Shown here one piece after another: positions 34,220-42,652 of a DNA stretch of 57,714 nucleotides. The DNA is taken from NCBI GenBank assembly GCA_029776995.1, contig JAKOTZ010000123.1:1-57714 (forward strand). Reading direction: 5' to 3'. Under the pieces are notes generated by a model. That model saw only the letters and a list, made by a program, of their open reading frames with translations, was not told the origin of the DNA and made no database searches. Every line of letters begins with the position of its first letter. Position 1 is the stretch's first letter. This DNA is from Candidatus Hydrogenedentota bacterium (GTDB lineage: Bacteria; Hydrogenedentota; Hydrogenedentia; Hydrogenedentales; CAITNO01). Made by a program: the position numbers and the translations under genes.

Positions 34220-34969
34220 GTGCACGTAATTCGTATACGGTTACGAAAACCCAGGCGGGTATGGGATTATCGCTGTGGGGACATTGCCGTTCCCCGGGAT
34301 GTCCCCTGCCTTGTTGAAGGCGAGAATGGCCTGGAATGGGGGGTATGCGTCCTGCCTCCTGAGCCGGTCAGTCCTGAGATAGCGGGCAGGATTCGGTACC
34401 AATTGGTCAGAGTGGCAACAGATGATGACTATCTGACCATGAGTGAAATCGAGGCGGAGGAACCCAGAATTCTGTCAAAATGCCGTGAAAAAGTGGAAGC
34501 GCATAAGCTGCCGATGCGGCTGGTGGACGTCGAAATTTCCTTTGACCGCAAGAAAATAACCGTCTTCTTTACGGCAGAAAACAGGGTGGATTTCCGGGAA
34601 CTGGTTCGCGATCTGGCCCATGAATTTCACAAACGCATTGAATTGCGCCACATCCAGGTTCGAGACCAGGCCAAAATAGCCGGTGGTATCGGCGTGTGTG
34701 GACGCACGCTGTGCTGCTGCTCATGGATGGAGGATTTCTTCCCGGTTTCCATGCGCATGGCAAAATGCCAGAATCTTTCACTGAATCCCGGAAAGATCAG
34801 CGGCCAGTGTGGACGGTTATTGTGTTGTCTCGCCTATGAGGCCGAAACTTACGGCTACAAGGGTAAGGGCGGCATCCGGGTTTGCGCCAGGGCGTGCGGA
34901 GCCCGCGAAGAAAACGAAGAACCGGATGACGAACTGGATTCGGATCTGCCGCCGGATACCGAAACATGA
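34220..34969 (+). CDS. ricT: PSP1 domain protein, RicT/YaaT-like
   Basis: A 249-residue protein with a PSP1 domain. The C-terminal half holds the cysteine-rich core GGIGVCGRTLCCCSWMEDF and SGQCGRLLCCLAYEAE, the ligands used by Bacillus RicT in the RicA-RicF-RicT iron-sulfur complex that affects RNase Y-dependent mRNA processing. RicA and RicF are not in the window. The GTG start at 34220 has GGAGG 8 bp upstream. It follows holB by 51 bp, as in Bacillus. Confidence 0.92.
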   Translation: MHVIRIRLRKPRRVWDYRCGDIAVPRDVPCLVEGENGLEWGVCVLPPEPVSPEIAGRIRYQLVRVATDDDYLTMSEIEAEEPRILSKCREKVEAHKLPMRLVDVEISFDRKKITVFFTAENRVDFRELVRDLAHEFHKRIELRHIQVRDQAKIAGGIGVCGRTLCCCSWMEDFFPVSMRMAKCQNLSLNPGKISGQCGRLLCCLAYEAETYGYKGKGGIRVCARACGAREENEEPDDELDSDLPPDTET

Positions 34970-35018
34970 AGCCAAAGACAGCACATTTCTGGAAGCGCTA
35001 ACGTTCTGGTGATGCTTC

Positions 35019-35834
35019 ATGTTAAAACCGGTCGATTCCCACTGCCATCTGCAGGATCCAAAATTTGATGCTGACCGCGCGCAAGTGATGGAGCGCGCGT
35101 CGGATGTGCTGTCTGCCGTGGTCGTGGTGGGGGATACCCTGGAGACCAGCGTTCAGGCGGTCGCGCTGACGCAGCATCCGAAAGTCTGGGCTGTTATCGG
35201 GATGCACCCCTATAATGCGTCGCGGGTTGACCGGGGGACGCTCGACACGATTCGGGACATGGCCAGGGAAAGTGCTCGCGTGGTTGCGATTGGGGAGACG
35301 GGACTGGATTATTACAACGAATTTTCCCCGCGGTCGGATCAGCGCAAAGCATTTGAGATGCAGGCGCGTCTGGCCGCTGAGCTCAGGCTGCCGCTGGTGG
35401 TTCACAACCGGCAGGCCGACGCAGACACGCTGGCCCTGTTAAGAGAATTTCACGAAGAGCTGTCGGGGATTATCATGCACTGCTTTGGGAGTGGCCCCGG
35501 GGAAGCGGATGCTTTTGCGGAACTGGGGTGCTGCATATCTTTTGCCGGGAATCTGACCTATCCACGCGCGGGCAATCTGCGCGACGCCGCCCGCCGGGTT
35601 CCGGACAATCTGTTGCTCGTGGAGACCGACGCGCCCTATCTGGCGCCCCAGTCGGTGCGGGGACGGCGCTGTGAGCCCGCCTTGGTCACGCTGACGGTCG
35701 CGGCGCTGGCTGAGCTGCGGGGAGAACCGCCTGAATTTACCGCGGACCGAACTGCCCGTAACGCGGCCCGGGTGTACGGGTTGAATCTGTCGGGTAATTC
35801 CGAAAACGGAACGGAAAATTCCCCTGATGTTTAG
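35019..35834 (+). CDS. tatD: TatD-family metal-dependent hydrolase
   Basis: A 271-residue TIM-barrel hydrolase of the amidohydrolase superfamily. Metal ligands are in DSHCHLQDPKFDAD, GETGLDYYNEFSPRSDQ, VHNRQADADTL, IMHCFGSG and LVETDAPYLAP. Family members are 3'-5' DNA exonucleases or related hydrolases. The stop overlaps the HAD gene start by 8 bp. Confidence 0.94.
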   Translation: MLKPVDSHCHLQDPKFDADRAQVMERASDVLSAVVVVGDTLETSVQAVALTQHPKVWAVIGMHPYNASRVDRGTLDTIRDMARESARVVAIGETGLDYYNEFSPRSDQRKAFEMQARLAAELRLPLVVHNRQADADTLALLREFHEELSGIIMHCFGSGPGEADAFAELGCCISFAGNLTYPRAGNLRDAARRVPDNLLLVETDAPYLAPQSVRGRRCEPALVTLTVAALAELRGEPPEFTADRTARNAARVYGLNLSGNSENGTENSPDV

Positions 35835-36507
35835 TGCCCTGCTGTTCGACTTTGATGGGGTCATTCTTGACACGGAAACCCCATTGTATGAGGCATGGTC
35901 CCGGCTGTATCGGGAGTATGGCCATGTTTTGTCTATGCAACAGTGGGCGGCGAACGTGGGGGGATATGCCTATGATGTTTTTGATCCTTACGCGGAACTG
36001 GAAAAGCGGATTGGACGGAGCTTGGACCGTAACGCGCTGAAGCTGTTGCGCCGGCAGTGGTACCTTCAAAGGCTGAGTCTGCAGCGTCCGGCTTCCGGCC
36101 TTACAGAGATTTTGCGGGTGGCCCGTGAGCGGAGTATCGTGCTTGGCGTTGCCTCCAGTTCGGACCGCGAATGGGTACATGGACATCTCCGGCGGCTGGG
36201 GTTGGCCGAGTATTTTGACGCCGTTGCCTGCGGAGATGAGGTGGCGCGGGTTAAACCGGATCCGGCGGTCTATCAACTGTGTTTGGATCGTTTGGGTGTG
36301 GCGCCGGAGGAGGCTGTCGCGGTGGAGGACTCTCCCCGGGGAATTGCCGCTGCCCGCTCCGCAAACGTATACTGTATCGCCGTGCCCAATCCGGTTACCG
36401 GATCCATGGATCTGGGCGGGGCGCAGTGGAAACTTTCATCGTTGGCTGATTACGCGCCCGAAGCCTTTCTCGATGAGGTAGCTGCCCGACATGCCGATTC
36501 GTTTTGA
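35827..36507 (+). CDS. HAD-superfamily hydrolase, beta-phosphoglucomutase-like
   Basis: A 226-residue phosphatase or phosphomutase. Motif I is LLFDFDGVILDTETPLYEAW, motif II is in LGVASSSDREWVHGHL, motif III in KPDPAVYQLCL and motif IV in VAVEDSPRGIAAARSA. The helical cap between 15 and 90 is of the C1 type. The substrate is not determinable. It overlaps tatD upstream and lolC downstream (17 bp). Confidence 0.92.
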   Translation: MFSALLFDFDGVILDTETPLYEAWSRLYREYGHVLSMQQWAANVGGYAYDVFDPYAELEKRIGRSLDRNALKLLRRQWYLQRLSLQRPASGLTEILRVARERSIVLGVASSSDREWVHGHLRRLGLAEYFDAVACGDEVARVKPDPAVYQLCLDRLGVAPEEAVAVEDSPRGIAAARSANVYCIAVPNPVTGSMDLGGAQWKLSSLADYAPEAFLDEVAARHADSF

Positions 36508-37750
36508 GTGGTTTATAGCCCTGCGGTACCTGCGGGGAAAACGCCGCACCCGTTTCATCAACCTGATCACCATTATCTCTATAGCTGGGGTCAGCGTGGG
36601 GGTGACCGCCTTAATTGTGGTGATGGCAGTGATGACGGGGTTTGATATCGCCCTGCGGGATATCATCATCGGAAACCGGGCGCATGTGATGGTATTTCTG
36701 CCAACCGGTGAAAAAATGCTGGACTATCAAAAAGCCATCCGTGAAGTGGAAGCGATCACGCCGGAACTGATTGCTGCCGCGCCTATCGTCCAGATCGAGG
36801 GGCTGCTGCGGCGCGGTGAGGCCACCACCGGAGCGATCATCCTTGGCGTTGATCCTGAACAGGAAACCAAAGTAACCGACCTGGCCGCCAACCTTACCCG
36901 TACCGGCGGCCGTTCTTTCGGCATAGGCGAACTTCCCGGGAACAAGGAAATCGTACTGGGATATCGCCTGGCCAGCCGGATTGGCGCAAGGGTTGGTTCT
37001 GAAATCGCGGTGGTTACCGATAAGCCCACGGTGACCCCTTTTGGGATTCGATCCGGCAACCAGATCTACCTCACCGTCAGCGGCGTTTCCCAGGCCAAAA
37101 TGTCGGACTTCGACAGTCTGTACGCCTTCGTCAACCTGGAAACCGCCCGAATGCTGACCGGCCGCCAGGGGGTAGATGGCATTCATCTGAAACTGACGGA
37201 CCCCTTTGTTTCCATGGAGGTTGCCAGGCGGATTGAGGCCAACCTGGATTACCGCGCCCAGACCTGGTATGAGAGCCAGCAGGAATTTTTTGAGGCGCTC
37301 AAACAGGAAAAGGTGGCTATGTTCATTATCCTGGTTTTTATTGTCCTGGTCGCCGCGTTCAATATCACCAGTACCCTGATCATGATCGTGATGGAAAAAC
37401 GCCGGGATATCGGCATTCTTCGCACCCTGGGCGCAAGCGGGCCGTCCATACTGCGCCTGTTCATGTTTGAAGGACTGCTGATCGGGGTGAGCGGAACACT
37501 CCTCGGCCTGGTCATGGGACTTTTACTGGCCTGGAACCTGAATCCCGTGGCGGAATTCGTGGCCTGGATGTTGGGAGTGGATCTTTTCAACAGCGTAATC
37601 TATTTCTTTGACAGCATTCCCGTGGCGGTGGTGCCCCGGGATGTCATATGGATTACCGTGTCCGCAGTGCTGCTTACCCTGGCTTCGACTGTTTATCCGG
37701 CCGTAACAGCCACGCGGCTCAATCCGGTGGATGCGCTAAGATATGAATAG
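36491..37750 (+). CDS. lolC: Lipoprotein-releasing ABC transporter permease (LolC/E family)
   Basis: A 419-residue inner-membrane permease with one N-terminal helix, a large periplasmic domain (about 50-265) and three C-terminal helices (FIILVFIVLVAAFNITSTLI, LIGVSGTLLGLVMGLLLAW and the last near 385). The start FIALRYLRGKRRTRFINLIT is characteristic of LolC/E. It extracts mature lipoproteins for transfer to the outer membrane. Only one permease gene is present here, so either a homodimer forms or a second gene lies elsewhere. The stop overlaps lolD by 8 bp. Confidence 0.94.
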   Translation: MPIRFEWFIALRYLRGKRRTRFINLITIISIAGVSVGVTALIVVMAVMTGFDIALRDIIIGNRAHVMVFLPTGEKMLDYQKAIREVEAITPELIAAAPIVQIEGLLRRGEATTGAIILGVDPEQETKVTDLAANLTRTGGRSFGIGELPGNKEIVLGYRLASRIGARVGSEIAVVTDKPTVTPFGIRSGNQIYLTVSGVSQAKMSDFDSLYAFVNLETARMLTGRQGVDGIHLKLTDPFVSMEVARRIEANLDYRAQTWYESQQEFFEALKQEKVAMFIILVFIVLVAAFNITSTLIMIVMEKRRDIGILRTLGASGPSILRLFMFEGLLIGVSGTLLGLVMGLLLAWNLNPVAEFVAWMLGVDLFNSVIYFFDSIPVAVVPRDVIWITVSAVLLTLASTVYPAVTATRLNPVDALRYE

Positions 37751-38462
37751 CCATGAGACAGCTGCCGGGGCGGAAAACCCCGACATCATTCTCGCCTGCC
37801 GGGAGGTTAGAAAGGTTTACCAGGATGCCGGCCGGACGCTGGAAATTCTCAAGGGGGTGAACCTGGAAGTGCCCCGCGGAAAAGTCCTGGCCATCAGTGG
37901 CCCGTCCGGCGCGGGAAAGAGTACCTTATTGCACATCATGGGGACGCTGGACCGCCCGACTTCGGGTGAAGTACTGTTCAACGGGGTATCCTATGCCGCC
38001 ATGTCCCGTTGGGAAATTAATCGGCTGCGAAACCGGCACATCGGGTTTGTGTTTCAGTTCTATCACCTCCTTCCCGAATTTACTGCGATGGAAAATGTCA
38101 TGATGCCGGCGCTGTGCGCGGGGGCATCGCGTCGTTCGTGCAGGGAACGGGCGGAAGAGTTGCTGGTGAAAGTAGGGCTCCAGGACCGGATGCAGCATAA
38201 ACCGGGGAAATTGAGCGGCGGCGAACAGCAGCGGGTGGCTATTGCCCGCGCGCTGTTCAATCGCCCTGCTCTGGCCCTGTGCGATGAACCCACCGGAAAC
38301 CTGGACGAACGCACAGGAGCCGAGATCATAGCGCTGCTGTTTACGCTGAACCGTGAGGAAAACACCACGTTCGTTCTGGTAACCCATGATGAACACCTCG
38401 CGGAACGGGCGGATTGCTGGGCAGCCCTGCACGAGGGGTACGCAGAGTTGCGCAGATGCTGA
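37743..38462 (+). CDS. lolD: Lipoprotein-releasing ABC transporter ATPase
   Basis: A 239-residue ABC ATPase. Walker A is GPSGAGKS (residues 53-60), signature LSGGEQQRVAIARAL, Walker B CDEPTGN and switch His in VLVTHDEH. It powers the LolC-type permease encoded by the overlapping upstream gene. It is the last gene of the long infC-led operon. There is no clear terminator in the 24 bp to the convergent gene. Confidence 0.95.
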   Translation: MNSHETAAGAENPDIILACREVRKVYQDAGRTLEILKGVNLEVPRGKVLAISGPSGAGKSTLLHIMGTLDRPTSGEVLFNGVSYAAMSRWEINRLRNRHIGFVFQFYHLLPEFTAMENVMMPALCAGASRRSCRERAEELLVKVGLQDRMQHKPGKLSGGEQQRVAIARALFNRPALALCDEPTGNLDERTGAEIIALLFTLNREENTTFVLVTHDEHLAERADCWAALHEGYAELRRC

Positions 38463-38486
38463 TGTGCCGGAAGAGATCCTAAGGCA

Positions 38487-38834
38487 TTACACGGCCATCA
38501 GCGATTTTCCGGCGCTCCACACGGCGGAAATCAGAATAACCGCCAGAGATATCAGGACAACCCGGTTTACCCGCTGGGTCCATTCATCCGCCAGCGCGCC
38601 TGTCCGGACCCGGAAGACCAGAAAACGGAATACCGGCATAGACAGCAGTACTGCTACCAGTACCCACAGTACCCGCCCGTACCAGTCCACGCTGGGCAGG
38701 CCCGGTACGTATCCGGGACGCCAGGCATATTCCAGGGGAAAATAATTAATACTGGGAAGATTGAGCGCGTAAATTAACATACCCAGCGCATATGCCGCGC
38801 ACCGGGAACACAGCCTGGACTGTTCACGAGTCAT
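38487..38834 (-). CDS. Small membrane protein, unknown
   Basis: A 115-residue protein with three hydrophobic helices (AAYALGMLIYALNL, LWVLVAVLLSMPVFRFLVF, VVLISLAVILISAVWSAG) and an extracytoplasmic stretch rich in Tyr, Pro and Trp between the first two. I do not recognise the family. Start at 38834 (MTREQSRLC), with GGAGGG upstream; its ATG overlaps the stop of the upstream membrane-protein gene, so the two are made together. Confidence 0.75.
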   Translation of the reverse strand: MTREQSRLCSRCAAYALGMLIYALNLPSINYFPLEYAWRPGYVPGLPSVDWYGRVLWVLVAVLLSMPVFRFLVFRVRTGALADEWTQRVNRVVLISLAVILISAVWSAGKSLMAV

Positions 38835-39280
38835 CAGTGGGTCCCTCCGTGACGGATCAGACCGGATGCGACTACTACGCATATCAGCGTTAAAGCGGTC
38901 AGCAGAACACATACCTTAACCAGGCCTCTCGCAAGCCGGTCGGATGCGCCGCCTGACATGACGGCTCGCGATAATCGGGGCAACAGAAGGGCTGTCACAA
39001 GTGATGTCACGGCAAGATGAACTTTTACTCGGAACAGGCGTTCGCCCAGGCCATGCGTGTATCCCAGTTTTTCCCACAGCATCCGGGTCTCAAAAGCGGG
39101 ATAAAGCATGCCTCCCGTTATGGCGCACCCGAGCAGGAATATCCAGAGCAGGGAAAGGCTTATTCTTCCCGCGGGGTGTCCGGGCTTGAAGAGCGCTCCC
39201 GCGCAGCAGCCGCACGCCCCCGCGACACACACCACGTGCGCGGCCAGCAGGGGAATGCGCCATGATTCCCATGTGATCAC
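38834..39280 (-). CDS. Four-helix membrane protein, unknown
   Basis: A 148-residue protein with four hydrophobic helices (LLAAHVVCVAGACGCCAGAL, LSLLWIFLLGCAITGGML, VHLAVTSLVTALLLP, VCVLLTALTLICVVVASGLI). Helix 1 is unusually Cys-rich (four Cys within 11 residues). The loop after helix 2 has His and Arg/Glu residues (FETRMLWEKLGYTHGLGERL) followed by FRVKVHLAV. It loosely resembles small cytochrome- or CopD-like membrane proteins, but no match is secure. The start is GTG 39280. It ends overlapping the next gene and begins 30 bp after the PHP-domain gene. Confidence 0.72.
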   Translation of the reverse strand: MITWESWRIPLLAAHVVCVAGACGCCAGALFKPGHPAGRISLSLLWIFLLGCAITGGMLYPAFETRMLWEKLGYTHGLGERLFRVKVHLAVTSLVTALLLPRLSRAVMSGGASDRLARGLVKVCVLLTALTLICVVVASGLIRHGGTH

Positions 39281-39310
39281 TGCAGACCGAAATCTCCGCG
39301 CTGAAAATCC

Positions 39311-40747
39311 TTATTTCATCCAGTAGGTATCATACAACCTGGCCACTCTGCCCCGCATCGCGCCCAGCAGCTCTGCCGCGGAAGGATCTCCGGCGGCATA
39401 CTGAAGCATCAGGCGGCCTTCCTCATAGCACAGTTCATCGTGCTGCGGAAGTACTTCCTTCAGCAGGAAGTGTGCGTATTTGACCAGCCGCCAGGAGCCG
39501 TAGACCAGCGGACGGTCTCCCCGGACGGTTTCAACTGCAACCGCCATGCCTGATTTCATGGCCTGCTGGAGATTATCCAGATCCGCTGACGGTGCGAAAC
39601 AGACCGTGAAATAGCGGCCGAACTGCTCCGAACGTTCCATGCCGTGGGTATCCGAAATGCCCACCACCGGGATCCGTACCCCTTCCATCAGCTTGTTCTG
39701 CCACATGGCGGCCTGCAGCGCGTTTTGGTCGTACTGGCGGATCTCTTCCCAGTTGTCGCCGCTGACCAGTTCCAGCATGTCGAAATTGGAACGGAGCAGG
39801 TAGTCCAACAGCGGTTCACCAACGTTGTGCGCGTTTCGGGTCACCCAGTAAGGATGGCAGAGCATGGCGAGGCCGCCGCGCTCATGGATACGGTCTACTA
39901 CCCATCGGCATGCCGCCGCGTGCCAGGGATCTACGCCGTCCGGGAGAGGGCCCAGCGAATCTTTTATTTTGGCGATTTCGTCGCGGACCTGTTTTTCCCC
40001 TTCCGGATTGTCGCGGTACAGCTGGCTGACGCCGTCACGGGTACCGAACGCGACAATATGCACGGGATTATCCGGCGCGTGGATTTCTTCACCGCCGTAA
40101 ATTTTCAGGTCAATAGGCACGTCTTTGTAAAAAGCGGCTGCTTCCAGGGATGGCGCATGCTTATGGTGATCGGTCAGGGCCATAAAGTCCAGGCCGACCC
40201 GCCGGCAGGCTCCAGCCACATAAGCCGGGGATTCCACGCCATCCGAGTTGTGGCTGTGCATATGGAAGTCCCCTTTCCAGGGGCGCAGAGCAAAAAGGTC
40301 TTCCTTAAGGGAATACACCACGAAAGGACCTATAGTTTTCTTTTTATCCGCAAGGGTTTCTTCAATAAAGATCAGGTGCGCCTGTTCGGATGCCAGATAT
40401 AGGTTCAACCGTATGGTCCCGTCTTCAGCGGGTTTGATATCGGTCTGTTTTCCCGGCGGTAGGGGGCTGTCCCCGTAAATCTGGTCCAGCGCGGTGTAGG
40501 TAACTTTGTACTGGGCTTCCGGCTTAAAACGGCAGTGGTCATACAGCGGGCGGATAACCACTTCCACATTGCTGTCCGCCCGGGCGATTCTGGGGGTAAG
40601 ATCGTAATATCGGTTAACGTCCCGGACTACGGATCCAGACGGGAGCTGGGGCAAGTGCCACCAGCCTGCCCAGCCTGAATCAGGCGTCAGCAGGCAGCCA
40701 AATATCACAAACAGGACAGCAAAAATCAGGTTGCGTTGCCGGAACAT
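39311..40747 (-). CDS. Exported PHP-domain phosphoesterase-like protein
   Basis: A 478-residue protein with a signal peptide (LIFAVLFVIFGCLL to GWAGWW). An N-terminal beta-rich region (50-170) precedes a PHP domain: KGDFHMHSHNSDGVESP, FMALTDHHKHA, GGEEIHAP, MLCHPYWVTRN and GISDTHGM give the typical metal-binding residues. PHP enzymes hydrolyse phosphate esters. The substrate is unknown. The start at 40747 has GAGGAGG upstream; an in-frame start at 40801 would place extra residues before the signal peptide. Confidence 0.88.
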   Translation of the reverse strand: MFRQRNLIFAVLFVIFGCLLTPDSGWAGWWHLPQLPSGSVVRDVNRYYDLTPRIARADSNVEVVIRPLYDHCRFKPEAQYKVTYTALDQIYGDSPLPPGKQTDIKPAEDGTIRLNLYLASEQAHLIFIEETLADKKKTIGPFVVYSLKEDLFALRPWKGDFHMHSHNSDGVESPAYVAGACRRVGLDFMALTDHHKHAPSLEAAAFYKDVPIDLKIYGGEEIHAPDNPVHIVAFGTRDGVSQLYRDNPEGEKQVRDEIAKIKDSLGPLPDGVDPWHAAACRWVVDRIHERGGLAMLCHPYWVTRNAHNVGEPLLDYLLRSNFDMLELVSGDNWEEIRQYDQNALQAAMWQNKLMEGVRIPVVGISDTHGMERSEQFGRYFTVCFAPSADLDNLQQAMKSGMAVAVETVRGDRPLVYGSWRLVKYAHFLLKEVLPQHDELCYEEGRLMLQYAAGDPSAAELLGAMRGRVARLYDTYWMK

Positions 40748-40819
40748 GCTCCAATCCTCCTCTTGTATGTGTTTCAGACAGATCTGGTTTTCCTGCTCCA
40801 TTGACCAATATGGAACAGA

Positions 40820-41194
40820 TCAGGTTTTACGTTTCCGAAGCCTTTTCAGGGTCTGATACGCCTCATTCAGCGCGCGCATTGTATCTTCATCACCACCGTG
40901 ATCCGGGTGGTGGATCTTGGCTTTTTTCCGGTATGCCTTTTCAATTTCTTCCCAGCTGGCGGAAGGCGAAAGGCCGAGCAGGCGGTAACAGAGTTCAAGA
41001 TCTGAAACGCTGGCGCCGGAAAATGCCCTTTCTCCGGCATCAGTGAATCGCTGGCCTTTACCCGTGAATCCGGCGGCGGTGCGGAGATCTTCCTGGAGCA
41101 TACGCCACAGCCTTGCAAGAATGGGGGTCAGCCCCGTCGCGTGCAGCAGCGCGGCTATGACGATGACAATAAAAATTTCCTGCAGACCGGCCAT
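40820..41194 (-). CDS. Membrane-anchored J-domain protein
   Basis: A 124-residue protein: one N-terminal helix (LQEIFIVIVIAALLHATGL), a short linker, and a C-terminal J domain with HPD in KIHHPDHGGDEDTMRALNEAY. J domains stimulate DnaK ATPase, here probably at the inner membrane face. The inverted order (anchor first, J domain last) resembles TIM14/DjlA-like proteins. It lies 9 bp after the rhomboid gene in the direction of transcription. Confidence 0.88.
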   Translation of the reverse strand: MAGLQEIFIVIVIAALLHATGLTPILARLWRMLQEDLRTAAGFTGKGQRFTDAGERAFSGASVSDLELCYRLLGLSPSASWEEIEKAYRKKAKIHHPDHGGDEDTMRALNEAYQTLKRLRKRKT

Positions 41195-41203
41195 AATTTT
41201 CGC

Positions 41204-41947
41204 TTAATCATCCCAACGCGGAGGTGACGGTTTGCGTCGAAACTCAAGAATATCATCCTCGCCGTCGGGCATGCCATCCGGCGGTGTTGGGTCAGGTCCT
41301 TTTTCGCGGTATGCGGCATGCCGCAACATTCTCGAACGGCGCCACCGGTGGTATGCCGGGATAGCTTTCATCAGCAGGTAGCCCGCGCCAAGGCCGCCAA
41401 GATGGGTTGCGACTGAGTCACGTCCGCCCTGGGCAGCCTGCAGGATATTGATGGCGATGACCACAAATACCAGCCCCCGGGCGCTCAACGTGACCGGCAG
41501 CGGAAACAGCATAAATTCCCGATCCGGATCCACCATGGCGAAAGCAATCAGCAGACCCATGATCGCGCCGCTGGCTCCCACCACCACTGGGTTGTGTCCG
41601 AAAATGGCCAGGCTCGCGATGGTGGTCAGGACGCCCAGCGCGCCGCAGGCCAGGTAAAAAAAGTAAAACTGCCGGGTACCCAGAAGCCGTTCCACTTCCG
41701 GACCGAAAACATACAGCCAGAGCATGTTGAACGTGAGGTGCAGCAACCCCGTGTGGAGAAATAGATAGGTTACAGGCTGCCAGATCATGCCCCGGAGAAA
41801 AAGCCCGGGATTGAATCCCAGAACAAACGAAGGAAGGTCCCCCAGTCCGGTTAATCCCGCCACGGTTTCCAGAATCAGCTGGACGGCAAAGCATATGCCG
41901 GTTGAAATAATCAGGAATCGGACCCCTTTTGTGATGCGGGGTTCCAT
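41204..41947 (-). CDS. Rhomboid family intramembrane serine protease
   Basis: A 247-residue protein with six helices. The catalytic Ser is in VVGASGAIMG (Ser126) and the His in ATHLGGLGAG (His182); HLTFNMLWLYVFG in helix 2 has the conserved His/Asn. It cleaves membrane proteins within the bilayer. The C-terminus is a charged tail of about 45 residues. The start at 41947 has GGAGG 13 bp upstream. It is the first gene of a five-gene minus-strand run reaching 38487. Confidence 0.92.
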   Translation of the reverse strand: MEPRITKGVRFLIISTGICFAVQLILETVAGLTGLGDLPSFVLGFNPGLFLRGMIWQPVTYLFLHTGLLHLTFNMLWLYVFGPEVERLLGTRQFYFFYLACGALGVLTTIASLAIFGHNPVVVGASGAIMGLLIAFAMVDPDREFMLFPLPVTLSARGLVFVVIAINILQAAQGGRDSVATHLGGLGAGYLLMKAIPAYHRWRRSRMLRHAAYREKGPDPTPPDGMPDGEDDILEFRRKPSPPRWDD

Positions 41948-42130
41948 AAAACTGAAGGCGCCTCCACCCCTACAGCCTGAACCCGTCCACGGATTTCCAT
42001 ATACCATGTGTCTGCCGACTCCGCAACAATAACCCTGTAAAATACCCCACGCATTTTATCAGGAAAACACGGAAAAAGCGATACAGGACGCAGACTTTTC
42101 AGGAGGTCGGCCCAAAATACGGAAAGAATA

Positions 42131-42188
42131 TAAAAAATAAGAACGCCGCGTACATAATTAATGAGAACCTTGCGTATCGCGGCGTTCT
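42131..42188 (-). terminator. Strong hairpin followed by T-rich sequence on the minus strand
   Basis: AGAACGCCGCG (42140-42150) and CGCGGCGTTCT (42178-42188) form a perfect 11-bp stem, extended by three more pairs across one bulged base, with a loop of about 20 nt. On the minus strand the stem is followed by TATTTTTTA, so it resembles an intrinsic terminator. It lies about 190 nt upstream of the rhomboid start, so it would act on a leader transcript or end a short RNA. No plus-strand U-tract exists. Confidence 0.5.
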
Positions 42189-42391
42189 GGTTATGTTGGC
42201 CGTTGCAGGGCTTCCCGCCGTGTCCATTCCCAAAGGTAATCATTCCACAAAATAGGCTGTAAAGTCAAGCCTTTTGCCCAAAAAATCTTAGAAAAAAGAA
42301 TATTATTTGATTTTAATGCCGGTTATTTTTAGTAAATGGTAAAAAATTTCAGTCATGGCTGTTAAAGGGGTGTTGTAAATAGAGCCTGTTC

Positions 42392-42476
42392 CAAAAGGTT
42401 AAACCGAATGCTGCGGGATATGCTGATTTGTTCGGCCCTGAATCGATACAGAACCTTTTGCCTATATTTAGGGCCG
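42392..42476 (+). other. Two interleaved inverted repeats upstream of the YfhO-like gene
   Basis: CAAAAGGTT (42392-42400) matches AACCTTTTG (42452-42460); CGGCCCT (42433-42439) matches AGGGCCG (42470-42476). The order 5'A-5'B-3'A-3'B allows either alternative hairpins or a pseudoknot in the leader of the gene starting near 42653. Matches of this length can occur by chance in a region of this size. Confidence 0.25.
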
Positions 42477-42652
42477 GAAGGATATCCAGTTTTTGCGTGA
42501 AACTGGTTGCGGGGCGGATCTGCCTGACACTTTCGGATACCTATTCCTGGCGTTGGCTGAAAGAAATGGACTGCGGAAACCTGCAGCAGGTATTTTACTG
42601 GTACTGGTCTGGAAAGCATAAACGGGCGCTGACTGTGCAACAACAAAGTGAT

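Larger units (their letters stand above)
41948..42652. other. 700-bp intergenic region with two structured stretches, no gene recognised
   Basis: The longest gap in the window lies between the divergent rhomboid and YfhO-like genes. It is AT-rich around 42240-42360. A minus-strand TTGACT (42263-42268) and AATGAT (42239-42244) at 18-bp spacing are a weak candidate promoter for the rhomboid operon. Frames of up to about 110 codons exist in both directions but have no start signals or familiar sequence. The hairpin at 42140-42188 and the paired repeats at 42392-42476 are reported separately. Confidence 0.5.

Noticed and set aside
41911-42243. A 110-codon minus-strand frame upstream of and overlapping the rhomboid start
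   Set aside because: It contains the terminator-like hairpin, has no ribosome site and resembles no family I know. Overlap with the rhomboid start also argues against it.
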